Source of the DNA: Anastrepha obliqua
Lineage: Eukaryota > Arthropoda > Insecta > Diptera > Tephritidae
Assembly (NCBI RefSeq): GCF_027943255.1
Contig: NC_072892.1
Coordinates: 162,318,792 to 162,382,791 of the forward strand
DNA length: 64,000 bases
Direction: 5' to 3'
The translations under genes and the position numbers were made by a program. Positions 11,672-22,553 of this stretch are shown here, piece after piece. The notes under the pieces are model-generated. The model did no database searches and was not told the origin of the DNA. It was given only the letters and a program-made list of their open reading frames with translations. Numbering within the stretch: position 1 is the stretch's first letter; each line of letters begins with the position of its first letter.

Positions 11672-12750
11672 GGGGACAGATACCTGTAAACGGCCATATT
11701 TTCCCTGATTTTCATTAAAATTATTTAAAACGAAGAAGTCAATATATTTTTTTCAAAATTGGCATACAATTTATTTATACATTAAAATAATATAATTTTT
11801 TTTTTTAATAATTTAAAATGGCGGATGTACACTCAATTCTTCCAGGAAGGTCGCAGCGGGGCTTCTCAATCGGCAGGCATTGTAGCATTTTCGTCAGTGA
11901 CCTGAATACAAAACACCAAACGTTTTTTTTTATTAAGAAAAAAAATGAAAAAAGAAAAAAGTTCGCGGAATAAATTCGTTACAAAAAAAATGAATTTTGG
12001 GCCGAATTTTCCTACTATTTTTGCTTCGAAAAAATTTTTTTTCCAAAAATTTCCGAAAACTTGTATTCACATAGAAAGTAATATCATAAAAAAGATGTGT
12101 GCAAAATTTCAGGGAGATCGGTCAATAACTTTTCGTGTACGCCAAATCGAAAAATATGGTTTTGAGAAAAACGAGTCTTAAGTTTGAATATATGAAAATT
12201 CCTCTCTCAGCGCTCAGACGTAAAGAATAGAGTCGTCACGGTTGACGATCTGTAATAAAGAGTGGTTAAGTTTCAAGGGCCGATGCTGATTTTTAATAAA
12301 ATACAATTTTTTTTGGAAATTATTGTCATTTCTATTTATTCTGATAATATTGGTATGGCTCAATTAATGGAACAAAATATTGGCCAAATAGCCGTCGCGG
12401 CTTCGGCGGCACACCTCCATCCGATGGTCCAAATTTTCGATGACGCTGAGGCATAATTGAGGTTCTATGCCATTAATTTGCCGAATTATCTCATCCTTTA
12501 GCTCTTGAATTGTTGTTGGCTTATCGACGTACGCCTTTTCTTTCAAATAATCCCAAAGAAAAAGTCCAACGGTGTCGTTGACGTTTAGGTGTGGTTCCCA
12601 CTCAACATCGACCCTTGAAATTTAACCACCCTTTATAAGAAATACTTAAATTTACATTCTAAAATTTTTTTGACATAGTCTTAAAGGATTATATTAACAT
12701 TTTATGAAAAAAAAACTTTTTTTTTCGAAATTTTACAGGTATCTGTCTCC
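11672..12750. mobile_element. TTAA-flanked inverted-repeat element (family 1)
   Basis: The left end is GGGGACAGATACCTGTAAA and the right end reads inward as GGAGACAGATACCTGTAAA, one mismatch in 19. Perfect TTAA lies outside each end (11668-11671 and 12751-12754). TTAA duplications are typical of the piggyBac and Kolobok superfamilies. The GG start argues against canonical piggyBac ends (CCC). No transposase was found; coding-like frames (11945-12181) have no known motif. A 376-bp DD41D mariner sits inside. Related to the element at 60243-62219. Confidence 0.65.
12258..12633 (-). mobile_element. DD41D mariner remnant nested in the TTAA element
   Basis: Inverted ends AAGAGTGGTTAAGTTTCAAG and AAGGGTGGTTAAATTTCAAG are each bounded by TA (12256-12257 and 12634-12635). 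A minus-strand frame at 12364-12546 gives the transposase C-terminus (LKEKAYVDKPTTIQELK to ILFH). The catalytic part is deleted. Confidence 0.8.
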
Positions 12751-12764
12751 TTAAAGCCAACACC

Positions 12765-12960
12765 ATCAGTGGAAAAAAATTCTCAAAAATCAACACTTTT
12801 TTGAACCACTCGAAACTTGCTCTTTGTTACACTAAAATTTAATGATAAATTTTCTAGAAATTTTGAGCAAAAAGTTTGAAGTTTTGACAAACATTTTCAG
12901 AATTTTTACAAATTTTCTTCAAATAAAAATTACAAAAAAAAAAAATACACTTTCTTTTAA
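12765..12960 (+). repeat. dispersed AT-rich repeat (right arm of an inverted pair)
   Basis: Pairs with 11465-11660 in inverted orientation. It also carries TTACACTAAAATTTAATG, a block recurring as TTGTACTAAAATTTAATT at 17986-18003. Confidence 0.55.
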
Positions 12961-13299
12961 CGCTGACAGTATATATTAGGTTAAGAAAAATAAATCCATT
13001 ATTTTTGCGTACAATTTTTGCACAAATGGCATGCAATTGTTTTATGGTCGATTAGCTGTTACAGTATCGGCACCATAAACGCCATTCACAATTTAAGTGG
13101 CCTGGCTGGCATTTTCGAATATCAAAGAAACACTGTAAAATGTGCCCAATTTTCGAATTTTCACTTTGTTGACTTCTAATGTTAACATCCTTTAACTCAC
13201 AACTGAATGGCACAAAAAAAAAACAGCAAACGAATTTTTCAGTGTGAAATTTCACCTCGCCGACGAACATAACTTGAAATTGTTCGATCGATACTTTAC
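12961..13299. other. no recognised feature
   Basis: The minus-strand frame at 13052-13270 has no recognised domain. The interval may be eroded transposon sequence. Confidence 0.35.
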
Positions 13300-13486
13300 A
13301 TGGCCGCCGCCTCGGCGCTCAGACTCAAAAGTATGGCACTGTGGAAAGACCGGTGGTTTGGACACGCTTCTATTTTGCACTCTCTGAATAGTCACAAGCA
13401 AGAAATAGAACTGGAACTATTCATTCGATTACTGCAGCGCCTATCAGGCAGAAGTTCTAGCTATAAAAGAAGTGGCTACATATATA
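13300..13486 (+). mobile_element. LINE RNase H segment, left of a mariner insertion
   Basis: Codons give YQAEVLAIKEVATY at 13439-13482, the RNase H block with the catalytic glutamate, in a frame with stops upstream. The coding sense resumes at 14403 after the inserted DD41D element, with the next RNase H block. The two pieces are one interrupted LINE. Confidence 0.75.
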
Positions 13487-14400
13487 CTGGGTTGCCCATA
13501 TTCGACGGACCCATGTTTTTTTTTTAAATCAAAGAAAACCACAATTTTTTTGATGTTGACGATAATAATCATTTTACTTGGTTCAAGTAGATTTGTTGAC
13601 ATCACTTTTTGAATATGATATCTCTCAAATGGCCACCTTGAGCCTGTACGGCGTATTGTGCCCGTTTTGAAGCATTTTCCATAGTTTTAGCTAACATTTC
13701 GGCTGGAATAGTGGCTATTTCCTCACGGATGTTGTTCTTGAGCTCTTTTATGGTCTTTGGCTTATTATTATAAGCCTTTGATTTTAAATATCCCCACAAG
13801 GTGGCGTTAAATCGGGCGAACGCAGTGGCCAGTCAAAATCGCCATTTTTCGACAAACGACGAGGAAATAATTTCTTCAAAAAATCGATTGTGGTGCAAGC
13901 TGTGTGTGGTGGAGCGCCGTCTTGTTGAAACCAGAACTGCCTCATACTCTTTCGACGAATAATTGGTTATCATATCGGGATAACGCTCCTGATTGACGGT
14001 AACAGCTTGACCATCTTCATTTTTGAAGAAAAACGGCCCAATAATTGTTTTTGCACTAACGCCGCACCAAACAGTGACTTTTTCGTCGTAAAGAGGCACC
14101 TCTTGAATTTCGTGAGGATTTTCAGTGGCGTAAATACGGCGATTTTGCTTGTTTACCGTCCCATTCAATAAGAAATGAGCCTCATCGGACATGATGATTT
14201 TGTTCTTCTTCTTCTTCTTTTGACGTCTTTTGTTGAATGTAAATTTCAACAATTTGGGAGCGCTCGCGTGGCGTGTACTGTTCCACGGTAAAAATCTGCT
14301 TGGGCTGACGCTTCCAACGCGGTATGTTATTAAGCGATCTGACATCTCTGTCAAAAGATACAGGGTTGCCAGATGGGTCCGTTGAATATGGGCCACCCTG
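13487..14400 (-). mobile_element. DD41D (rosa-type) mariner inserted in a LINE
   Basis: The ends read inward CTGGGTTGCCCATATTCG and CAGGGTGGCCCATATTCA, with TA on both sides (13485-13486 and 14401-14402). The minus strand encodes MSDEAHFLLNGTVNKQNRR (first catalytic aspartate) at about 14130-14190, YDEKVTVWCGVSAK, and the C-terminus at 13602-13799 (LKSKAYNNKPKTIKELK). A deletion removed the third aspartate region. A CTT/GAA run at 14205-14218 marks another rearranged point. It is inactive. Confidence 0.85.
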
Positions 14401-14402
14401 TA

Positions 14403-15143
14403 AATACGCACGCCGTAACAAAAACGACTATAAATATATTCTCGGATAGCCAGGCGGCCATCAAATCAATGAATGCGGCCATACTAAGATTGAAGGTCTT
14501 ACAGGAATGCCGGGCTTCCCTAAATGATATTAGTGACGTATTCAAGGTCAGCCTTATTTGAGTTCCGGGGCATAAAGATATTGAGGGAAAATGTAAAGCT
14601 GATGAGCTATCCAGAAAAGGTACTGCTCTTCAATTGCTCAGTGATAAAAGTACCATTGGAATACCCATGGCCACAAGTAAACAATAAAAAAAACAACATT
14701 ATCCAAGAGGTCAATAAGTCATGGAGAAATGAAGATACGTGTCTAACAGATAGGCTACTATGGCCGCAGATAAACAAGAATAGAACAAAGAAATTGCTTA
14801 GCCTCTCGTCTAGTTTAACCGGTCACTGGCTATTTGGAAGTCATTTCTCGAGACTAGGGGTTTTCTCCCATGAATATTGCAAAAATTGCAGAGATGAGGA
14901 AGAGGAAGAAACAGTCGAGTACTTCCTTTGCAATTTTCCAGCCCTACCTAAAATCAGAGCAGGTTGTCTAGGTAAATACTTTTTTAATTCTCTTTGGTGG
15001 GTTGGGCCTCTAAGAGCCACAAAATGGTTCCACGAAGGAAGGTAAATGAGGTTCCCGTGTGGCACAGTGGTATTACAACGGACCTGTAGATCTAAGTGAG
15101 TTGGTCGTGCAGACCGACTGCCACCATAACCTAACCTAACCTA
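14403..15143 (+). mobile_element. RNase H-type LINE 3' end, right part
   Basis: Carries the second RNase H block (INIFSDSQAAIKSMN, 14427-14471), then a WVPGH-like block and the C-terminal tail with CKNC and EYFLCNFPALPKIR near 14880-14960. The 3' UTR has CAACGGACCTGT, then CTAAGTGAGTTGGTCGTGC with a conserved stem-loop (15099-15119), and ends in ACCTAACCTAACCT. The frame shifts near 14560. Copies of this 3' end occur reversed at 9624-9681 and 43557-43690. Confidence 0.85.
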
Positions 15144-15530
15144 CTTTACGATATATCGACGACTACAGCCCTCTACCGAGGGCTTTTTGATGGGCAAACC
15201 TCTGATCAACAATGCGTTGCATGAATTTTCTGAATTACGTTCGGTATACAAAATTTTCCCATCCAAGGTATTCCGTGTAAGACCAAATATTTTTATTCTC
15301 CCTTTTAATGAAACTGCTCCGATGTCTAACTGGATAAGTTTCTTCTACTATTTACCAGGACTTTAGTATCAATTTCTTCAATAAAAAATAGCAAAATGCT
15401 TGACAATTCAGTAGGAATTGAGCTTTTGTGGGAGCTCTGTCCAACATTTTATGAGAGCCTTCAAAATATAAATTTATATATATCTTTAACTTATTGAACT
15501 AATTCTGTTAATTGTCTTAAAAAAACGACA
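15144..15530. other. no recognised feature
   Basis: AT-rich spacer between a LINE tail and a mariner; nothing supported. Confidence 0.4.
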
Positions 15531-15532
15531 TA

Positions 15533-16839
15533 CTACTGTGGGCAAAAAGTAAGGTGAATTTGTTTGTAAAATGAAAAATCTTTATTTATTCTTGTAAATC
15601 AATTTCATCCCCTTCAAAATAATCCCCTCTCGATGAAATACACTTATGCTAACGATTTTTCCAATCCCCGAAACATGCCAAATAGTCCATTTCCGGTATA
15701 GCCATCAGCACCTTCTTCGATTCAGCTTTTATCTCCTCAATCGACTCGAAACGCGTTCCCCGGAGTAGTCTCTTGAGTTTTGGGAATAGCCAGAAGTCAC
15801 ACGGAGCCAAGTCAGGCGAATACGGTGGTTGCGGAACGATATGCGTGGAATTTTTGGCGAAATGGTCACGAAGAACGAATGCAGTGTGAGACGGTGCATT
15901 ATCGTGATGCAAAAACCAAGAGTTATTGGCCCATAATTCTGGTCTTTTTAGACGAATTGCTTCACGTAAACGACGCATAACGCTCAAATAATATTCCTTA
16001 TTAACAGTTTGACCAGGTGGAAGGAATTCATAGTGCACCACACCACGATAATCGAAAACAACTGTCATCATGACCTTTATTTTTGAACGACTTTGACGTG
16101 CTCTTTTCGGTTTGCCCTCGCCTTTAGCACGATATTCGCTTGATTGGTCGGTTGTTTCAGGGTCGTAAGCATAAATCCAAGTCTCATCTCCCGTAATGAT
16201 GCATTTGAGCTTGTCCTGATAGTCTGAAAGCATTGTTTCACACACATCAACGCGACGACTTTTTTCCAAGAAATTGAGAGTTTTCGGTACCAAACGAGAT
16301 TTGACTTTTCGTAGGCCCAAATGGTCTTTCAAAATGGTTTTCACAGATCCTTCTGATATTCCGCTCATATCAGTAAGGTCTTTAACAGTCAACCGACGAT
16401 TTTTGAGCACTAACTCCTTCACTTTATTGACGTGTTGGTCATCTATTGACGTCGATGGTCGTCCGGAGCGCTCCAAGTCATCAATACGTTCTCGACTCTC
16501 TTTGAAGTCTTTGTACCACTTATAAACATTTTTCTGCGACATGGTCGAATCACCAAATGCCTTCTGCATGCTAAGTGTTTCCGCAGCCGAAATTTCATTC
16601 CGCAAACAAAATTTGATGGCACTTCTCTGCTCAATCAAATCAGACATTGTAAAAATCGAAAAATGCACTATTGGTCGTTTGGTAAACACAAGCGTAAATA
16701 TATTACTGATAGTGACATTCGCATGAAAGTTGGCCCAGATGTTATTATCAGTGCTGCCAACTCATGAAAATAACTAGAGCGAAATTTTAATCCCGCGAAG
16801 TTTGACAAATAAATTCACCTTACTTTTTGCCCGCAGCAG
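15533..16839 (-). mobile_element. nearly intact DD34D mariner
   Basis: This is a 1,307-bp element with terminal inverted repeats CTACTGTGGGCAAAAAGTAA (left) and CTGCTGCGGGCAAAAAGTAA (right, read inward). The match continues as GGTGAATTT, and TA duplications lie at 15531-15532 and 16840-16841. It carries one transposase frame over most of its length. It is the best-preserved DNA transposon in the window. Confidence 0.95.
15586..16647 (-). pseudogene. mariner transposase with one premature stop
   Basis: The frame starts at MSDLIEQRSA (16647) and has the N-terminal paired helix-turn-helix region. The catalytic blocks are ITGDETWIY (D1), HHDNAPSH (D2) and PDLAPCDF (D3), with exactly 34 residues between D2 and D3, the mariner DD34D signature. 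A stop (TAG, 15649-15651) follows GDWKNR where mariners usually have tryptophan. The same frame then runs 20 more codons, ending at a TAA at 15586-15588. The product would therefore lack only the extreme C-terminus. An upstream in-frame methionine at 16689 exists but MSDL is the usual type of start. Whether the shortened protein works is unknown. Confidence 0.9.
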
Positions 16840-16841
16840 TA

Positions 16842-18010
16842 TTTTCATCACCTTGGATTACAATTCATAGTACCAAATATTAAAATGTTTATGCTAAGAA
16901 ATGCGCAATTAGGGTGAAAACGAATGCTTTCAAAGCACACATTTTTAAGATGCTACCATAAAAATTTCATTAATACTTGATAATATAAACAAGAATACAT
17001 TCTGAATTCGATAGAAAAACTTTACATCGTAAGCAGTGGATTTCCCTACACTGTTTGTTCTTGCTTTTAAGGTAATAAAACATAGAAGCGGTGCGTAGTG
17101 CATTTATCAGGTCATCAATTGTAAAAAATATTTAAAGTTACTTTAAATGTTTAAATTATGGAAATTATGCTATACATTTTTTGTTACATTAGTTCCAATT
17201 TTTTTGAAGATAGATTCAAAAACTATACACTTTTACTTTAATAGCCACTAATTTATTACTTTCAAATCAATGAACCAGTCAGTTGGTACTGAATTAATTC
17301 AAGGTAATAGAAGTAATTACACATATACATACATTTGTGCATACACATACACCTTAAAAACGAAATGAGTTTTGTCTAATGTTCGCTTTATTCTGCCGCA
17401 GACCACCTAATAACCAGTTTTAGCGGTAATTATGTATGGCCATGTTGACTGAAGCCCTTCAACTAGAATTCTTGTATTTTGGCGGTTAAATTGAAATTAA
17501 CTTTAGCTTGGAAAATCGACTCAAATGTATTGCCCGCGAAAAACCTATACAAATAGCACCTCAATATTTTCATGAATTTTGATTATTTTGGTTTTTTGTG
17601 AATTTGAATTTTGAATTCATTATTTTGAATATCCATAATTTTTTTATAAAGTTATAGCGTATTATCTAACCAAACCCTCATAAATTCAAATTTCAAACCT
17701 TATATATAATTTTTATCAAATTTTAACCTTTTAATTCAGAATTTTTGGATAAATTTGGGAATGCGATTTTATAGCCCATTAAATTTTAGTAAAATAAAGT
17801 TCAAGTTAGAAGTGGCTCGAAATTCTCGTTGATTTTTGATAATTTTTTTTCTTACGATGTTTCGAGTTTTCTTCATGTAAAAGATTTTCATGTATGTGTT
17901 AGATTGATAAAATACTCAACACTTTCAAAGAACAAAAAATTATAAAAAATCACTTAAAATATTGAGTAACTTCAAACCTGCACTTTATTGTACTAAAATT
18001 TAATTCTAAA
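16842..18010. repeat. AT-rich spacer with a diverged dispersed repeat
   Basis: Nothing recognised in 16842-17635. From about 17640 to 18010 it matches 10640-11060 in order (GCGATTTTATAGCCC at 17762, CTTCAAACCTGCACTTT at 17970). No coding. Confidence 0.45.
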
Positions 18011-18013
18011 GGT

Positions 18014-18545
18014 AGGTATGTAGGTAGGCAAAATGGTTGAAGTGCCGGTCTGGCACTCCTCAAGTAGCACTAAAGCGCCGTTTTGATACCAGGCAGAAAT
18101 CTACAGCCAGCCAGAACTGTTGATATAATGGAGGTGATTGATTAGATTTAGGTTGGCGCACTGCCCCAGGCTGTTGAAGAAAGGAGCACCCACTGACCTT
18201 AGTCGTCTACCTGCCAAATCCGGACATTTACAGAGAAAATGTTCTACAGTCTCCTTCTCTGAAAGGTCCCCATAGCTTCTGCAATGGGGGTTAAATGGTA
18301 AACCTAGCTTTTGTGCGTGAGTGCCGATCGTCAAGTGACCGGTAAACACAGCTATGAGTTTGGAAATTGAATGGCGAGGAGTCCAGAGACTTTCTGAGTC
18401 CTTCGTATGCCGTATTGGGGCAAAGGGTTTTCAAGAAGAAATGTAGCTCCATCTTTTCTGCGCTTTCCTGAGAAATAATTTGTGCAGTTCCCCTAATTTT
18501 AAAATTGTAATGAATTTTAATGAAATTTTGTAAAACTGCGCACCC
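18014..18545 (-). mobile_element. RNase H-type LINE 3' end, minus strand
   Basis: Minus-strand codons give FTGHLTIGTHAQKLGL and HCRSYGDLSEKETVEHFLCK, the 'TGH...CxxC...EH.LC.CP' tail of RNase H-bearing LINEs, over 18101-18349. More C-terminal-type coding lies upstream to 18545 in a shifted frame. The end has CTACCTACATACCTACC in sense orientation (18014-18030). It is 5'-truncated. Confidence 0.8.
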
Positions 18546-21049
18546 CAATGTTTTCTAAATATTTAAATCAAGATTTTAAAATGCTTTTTTTTGCATAAAT
18601 ATTTCAAATTAAAAGCTTAAAATTTTAATTAAATTTTTTCGAATTTTTATAATTTCTATATAGTGGGAAATAGAGATTTATATACTAAAATTTAATGCAC
18701 TACAAAACTGTGTTCCCAAAGTTTTTCGATTCTTCAATTTTTATAATTTTTATATAGTTTGATATTTAGATTTATATGGGTTTTGCTAGGCAATGAGCTA
18801 CACTTTTATTAAAAAAAATATGAAATCTGTAAGATATAAAAATTCCAAACAGCAAAGAGTTTATCCTGAACTTTTTTCACTACGGTTAATGTGATGGTCT
18901 TTTGCATAACTTTTACGTGTTTTATAGCCTTTTGAAATTCTAACAAAAACACCATCTGATTAGCATCGAAATCTACGTAATGCTGAGAGAAAGAAAGAAC
19001 TAGAAAGTCGAGCGTATTCAAAAGTTAATTTAGAATCGCTAGCAGAATTTTTACCATAGAGTTAAAATCGAAAGTGACATAATAAAAAAAAAAACTTCAA
19101 AATCGTGTTCTACCCTTTCAAACTAGTTCGACTACAATCAGCGATGTAAATGAAGCTGCGCATATCAACTGAGATAAAACTGTGATAACTTACATATTGT
19201 GTGTGAGTGTCTGTATGTATGTACGTATGTGAGTATGTACGCATATGCACATATTAAACTTAGTTAATTTTATTGCTTAGAATTTTTGAGTTTTTATGTA
19301 TTTTTTTTTGTTTGCTTTGTTTCTTTGCTTCAAAATCTTTATTTGCGGAACTGTAACCACCCTAGCCATGCGAGTATATCGTAAAAGACACAAACACATA
19401 AACATGTGAAGAACTTAATTTGTAGAAGGGAATTGAAATTGGAAGGCTGCCAATAGAGAATAGCGCATTTCTTGCGTTTAAGGTCAGCAGGCGGCTCAAA
19501 CACGTTTCACCTCTACCACTTAGCAAATCTACTCACTCGTTTAACGATTGCAAGATCGAAGCAAGTTATTGTAGAATTAGATAGCCAATTTTTCAAACGG
19601 CCAAGAATAGAGTCTAAGTAGTTTAGAAGAGAGTGAATGGGTGTGTGGACAAGCATGTTAATGTGGTATATGCACAAGCACTGGATTTGGTTACTTGCAA
19701 GCCATGCCAAAAAGTATCGACAGTAAATTGCAAGAGATTCAGTTGCTTTGTTTTTCTTTTAACTATTTATCTGTTATCTACAAATAAATGAGTTCTATAT
19801 ATTTTTTCGTTTATTATTTATGCCAATTGTTTGTCGCAAATGGCGAAGGAAGCTTGAGTTCATTGTTCGTTTCGGTTTCATTGAGGCGACCGCTAATTTG
19901 GGCAGCCATGTGATGACGTCACTGTGCATAGGAAATGTAGGAAATCGGAAGTGGCGGCGAATCGCTTAGATGGTATAGGCATACCATAAATATAATATTT
20001 GCTGCTTGTTATTGATTGGAATGAGCACCTTTTGATAGGTAAACAAAAATATTTGTGTTCTAATTTTCTGCGACATATTTACATAATTAGCACGCAAAGT
20101 GTATCGCCAATAAAATTTTAATAATTGGGAAGAGTGTCACACGAAGTGTAAGGTGCTTGAATATAAAAGCAGGTACTCGAGGCTTAGAGATAACGAAGGG
20201 GTTGTTGGTACGAGTATGTACGAGTAGTTGGATTAGGACTAAACAAAAAATCCAGAAAAATTGGTATTTAGATTCAGATGAAGATCATTTTTAGATTGAG
20301 ATGATAATTATAGTGCGCCTTCAATAGTTTTTTCTTTTTAATACTTCTTGAAGGGATTTGGGAGCTCTTTTCTCTAATCATTCTTGATCAAGGTCTCGAT
20401 TGCAATTTTCAATTTGATGTCATAATGTCGCCACTCACGCAATCCGTATCGCCTCATTTAGAAATTTCATGAAACTAAAGAAGCTGTCCGTCTGTTTAAA
20501 GTCTATCAAACTAGAGAAGCTTGGAGAGCAACTGCCATATCTACTTTCCAGTGGCTTCTAGTTGGAAAATAGTATCACAGATATATAGCATGAAATTAAA
20601 AAGAAAATGTTTAAAAAAGTTCAGAATTAACCCTTTACTGCATGAATTAATGAAGCGTTGAAAAAAATGTTTCACGGTGGAAATAACTTTATTTAGTTAT
20701 CAAAAAGATATATAATATTAAAAGAAAAATAATGGAAAAGTTTTTTATTTTGGTTTTTTTTTAGGGAACATAATATATATAAAAACTAGTTGTAAAGTAT
20801 GGAAAACAGTTGAAAAGCGGAAAAATTATTAACCATCGAGAAAGATGAGTATATCGACTCCAGGAAAAATTGTATTTATATGCCACACGAGTATGTGGAT
20901 ATTTTATATATTTACCATTTGCGGTAAAGGGTTAAATACAAATTTTAATTATAATTTTTATTAATTAATAATAATTAATATTTAATAATTAATAATAAGT
21001 GATCAAACACGACAAAACTTACAGTTTAATTAAGCAAAATCAATTTTGT
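18546..21049. other. AT-rich intergenic stretch
   Basis: No gene or complete element is supported. It contains a diverged dispersed-repeat piece (18640-18830), a short GTATGTACGTATG microsatellite near 19215, and TAATTAATAATAATTAA low-complexity sequence at 20950-21000. Open frames (for example 19513-19710) have no features. Confidence 0.45.
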
Positions 21050-21590
21050 TGCAATATAGACTGGTTACAACTTAAATACTTTCGATCTAGTTCGAAAATG
21101 TATAAATTACAACAAATCTGAAAATCGTTTTTTTCATGGCGCCGACCAAATTTAGACTGGTTACAAACTGCATACTTTTGGACTAGCACGAAAATATGTA
21201 AATGACAAGATTTCTGAAAAACATTTCTTTCATGGCGTCGACCAAATTAGATTAGTTACACACTGTATTCTTTCGGACTAGTTCGAAAATGTATAAAGTA
21301 CAAGATTGCTGAAAAACGTTTTTTTTTTCGTGGCGTCGATTAAATGTAGACTGGTAACAAACTGCTTAATTTCGGACTAGTTCGAGAATGTATAAATTAC
21401 AAGATTGCTGAAAAACTTTTTTTTCATGCGGTCGACCAAATTAGACTGGTTACAACCTATACGCTCTCGGGCAAGTTCGAAAATGTCTAAATGGCAACAT
21501 TTCTGAAATATGTTTTTTTTATGGCGTCGATCAAACTTATACTGGCTACAATTTGTATCCTTTCGGACTAGTACGAGAACAGAAGATGCT
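21050..21590. repeat. tandem satellite, 96-bp unit, about 5.5 copies
   Basis: Units begin CTGGTTACAA or a close variant at 21061, 21157, 21252, 21351, 21446 and 21542 (spacing 95-99 bp). Each holds GGACTAGTTCGAAAATGT, a GATT(G/T)CTGAAAAAC block, a T-run and ATGGCGTCGACCAAA. Copies differ at scattered positions. No open frame is kept across units. Confidence 0.92.
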
Positions 21591-21619
21591 AACCACCTGT
21601 GACTAATTACGCTCGTATT

Positions 21620-22188
21620 ACACGCTTCAAGCTACTGATGAATTTCACCAGATGAGTGGTTCTTAAGCCTGCAATATCCGCAAGTGTTTGCTACACAAGT
21701 GAGAGGTTAGATATCTAAATGTTTGCCCGACGAGAACAGGGGAGCTGAGTAGAAGGTGCTGAGATGATCTCACCTCATCCTTTGAAAGCTTCTGCAGAAA
21801 TTACTTGAAGCAATCCCAAGCCTCACCGCATGGACACCTAACGGACAACGTCCGGCCAGAAAACCTACCAAATTCGAGAGCTGCGGCTTTGTTAGACTAA
21901 GAAATTCCCTCGAGCGCCTCCGATCTACCCGTGGTGAGAATGATTTTGTGACTTTCCACTTTGCACAATAGCCCATCGCCCGCTGAGTTGACGGGAGGCC
22001 CATCTTTCCAAGGATTCTGAAGGGAACCCAAATCCTCTCGGGTTGTGATGAAACTGTTTCCAGAGTCTCTTGTCTAGCGAGCTCATCAGTCCAGCAGTTT
22101 CCCTCTATGTCACTGTTACCGGCAACCCAGAAGAGCCTAATATCGAATTATTCGGATGCAATCGAGAGAGAAACGGCTGACAAACACC
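21620..22188 (-). mobile_element. RNase H-type LINE remnant, minus strand
   Basis: Minus-strand sequence at about 22065-22125 reads VAGNSDIEGNCWTDELARQE, the last RNase H block plus linker. The downstream frame (21770-22003) has LAGRCPLGVHAVRLGI, equivalent to the 'TGHC.LG.HA.R' motif. Stops and frame changes are frequent. Confidence 0.8.
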
Positions 22189-22190
22189 TA

Positions 22191-22551
22191 CAGGGTTAGA
22201 TTGAAAAGTAATGAGCCTTATTTTATTTAAGCAGTTTTATTAAACCTTTAGGCTTATACAACTAATATTCTTCAAAATAGGACCCTTGAGCGTCAATACA
22301 CCGCTAGTAGCGGTCCTTCCACTGCAGGAAACATTTTTTAAACTCATCCGCCGGAATCGCGTTCAATTCGGCTGTCACAGGTTTTTGGATCGCCTCGATG
22401 TAGTCGAACCGCCTCCCCTTCAGCTTTCTTTTCAGGCGCGGGAAAGTGGAAGGGGAAGGGCCAACGATCATTTTCCCCCACCAGCCGAGTCGGTTGATCT
22501 CTTGGCAGACGCTCCGCGCGAGAAGGCTCATTACTTTTCAATCAAACCCTG
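22191..22551 (-). mobile_element. 361-bp mariner deletion derivative
   Basis: Inverted ends CAGGGTTAGATTGAAAAGTA (left) and CAGGGTTTGATTGAAAAGTA (right, read inward) continue as ATGAGCCTT. TA lies at 22189-22190 and 22552-22553. The minus strand keeps only the transposase C-terminus (FPRLKRKLKGRRFDYIEAIQ then FLQWKDRY) with a stop where an amino acid is expected. All catalytic blocks are missing. Confidence 0.92.
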
Positions 22552-22553
22552 TA

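Noticed and set aside
12364..12546. Independent small gene on the minus strand
   Set aside because: It is the C-terminus of a DD41D transposase lying between mariner inverted repeats.
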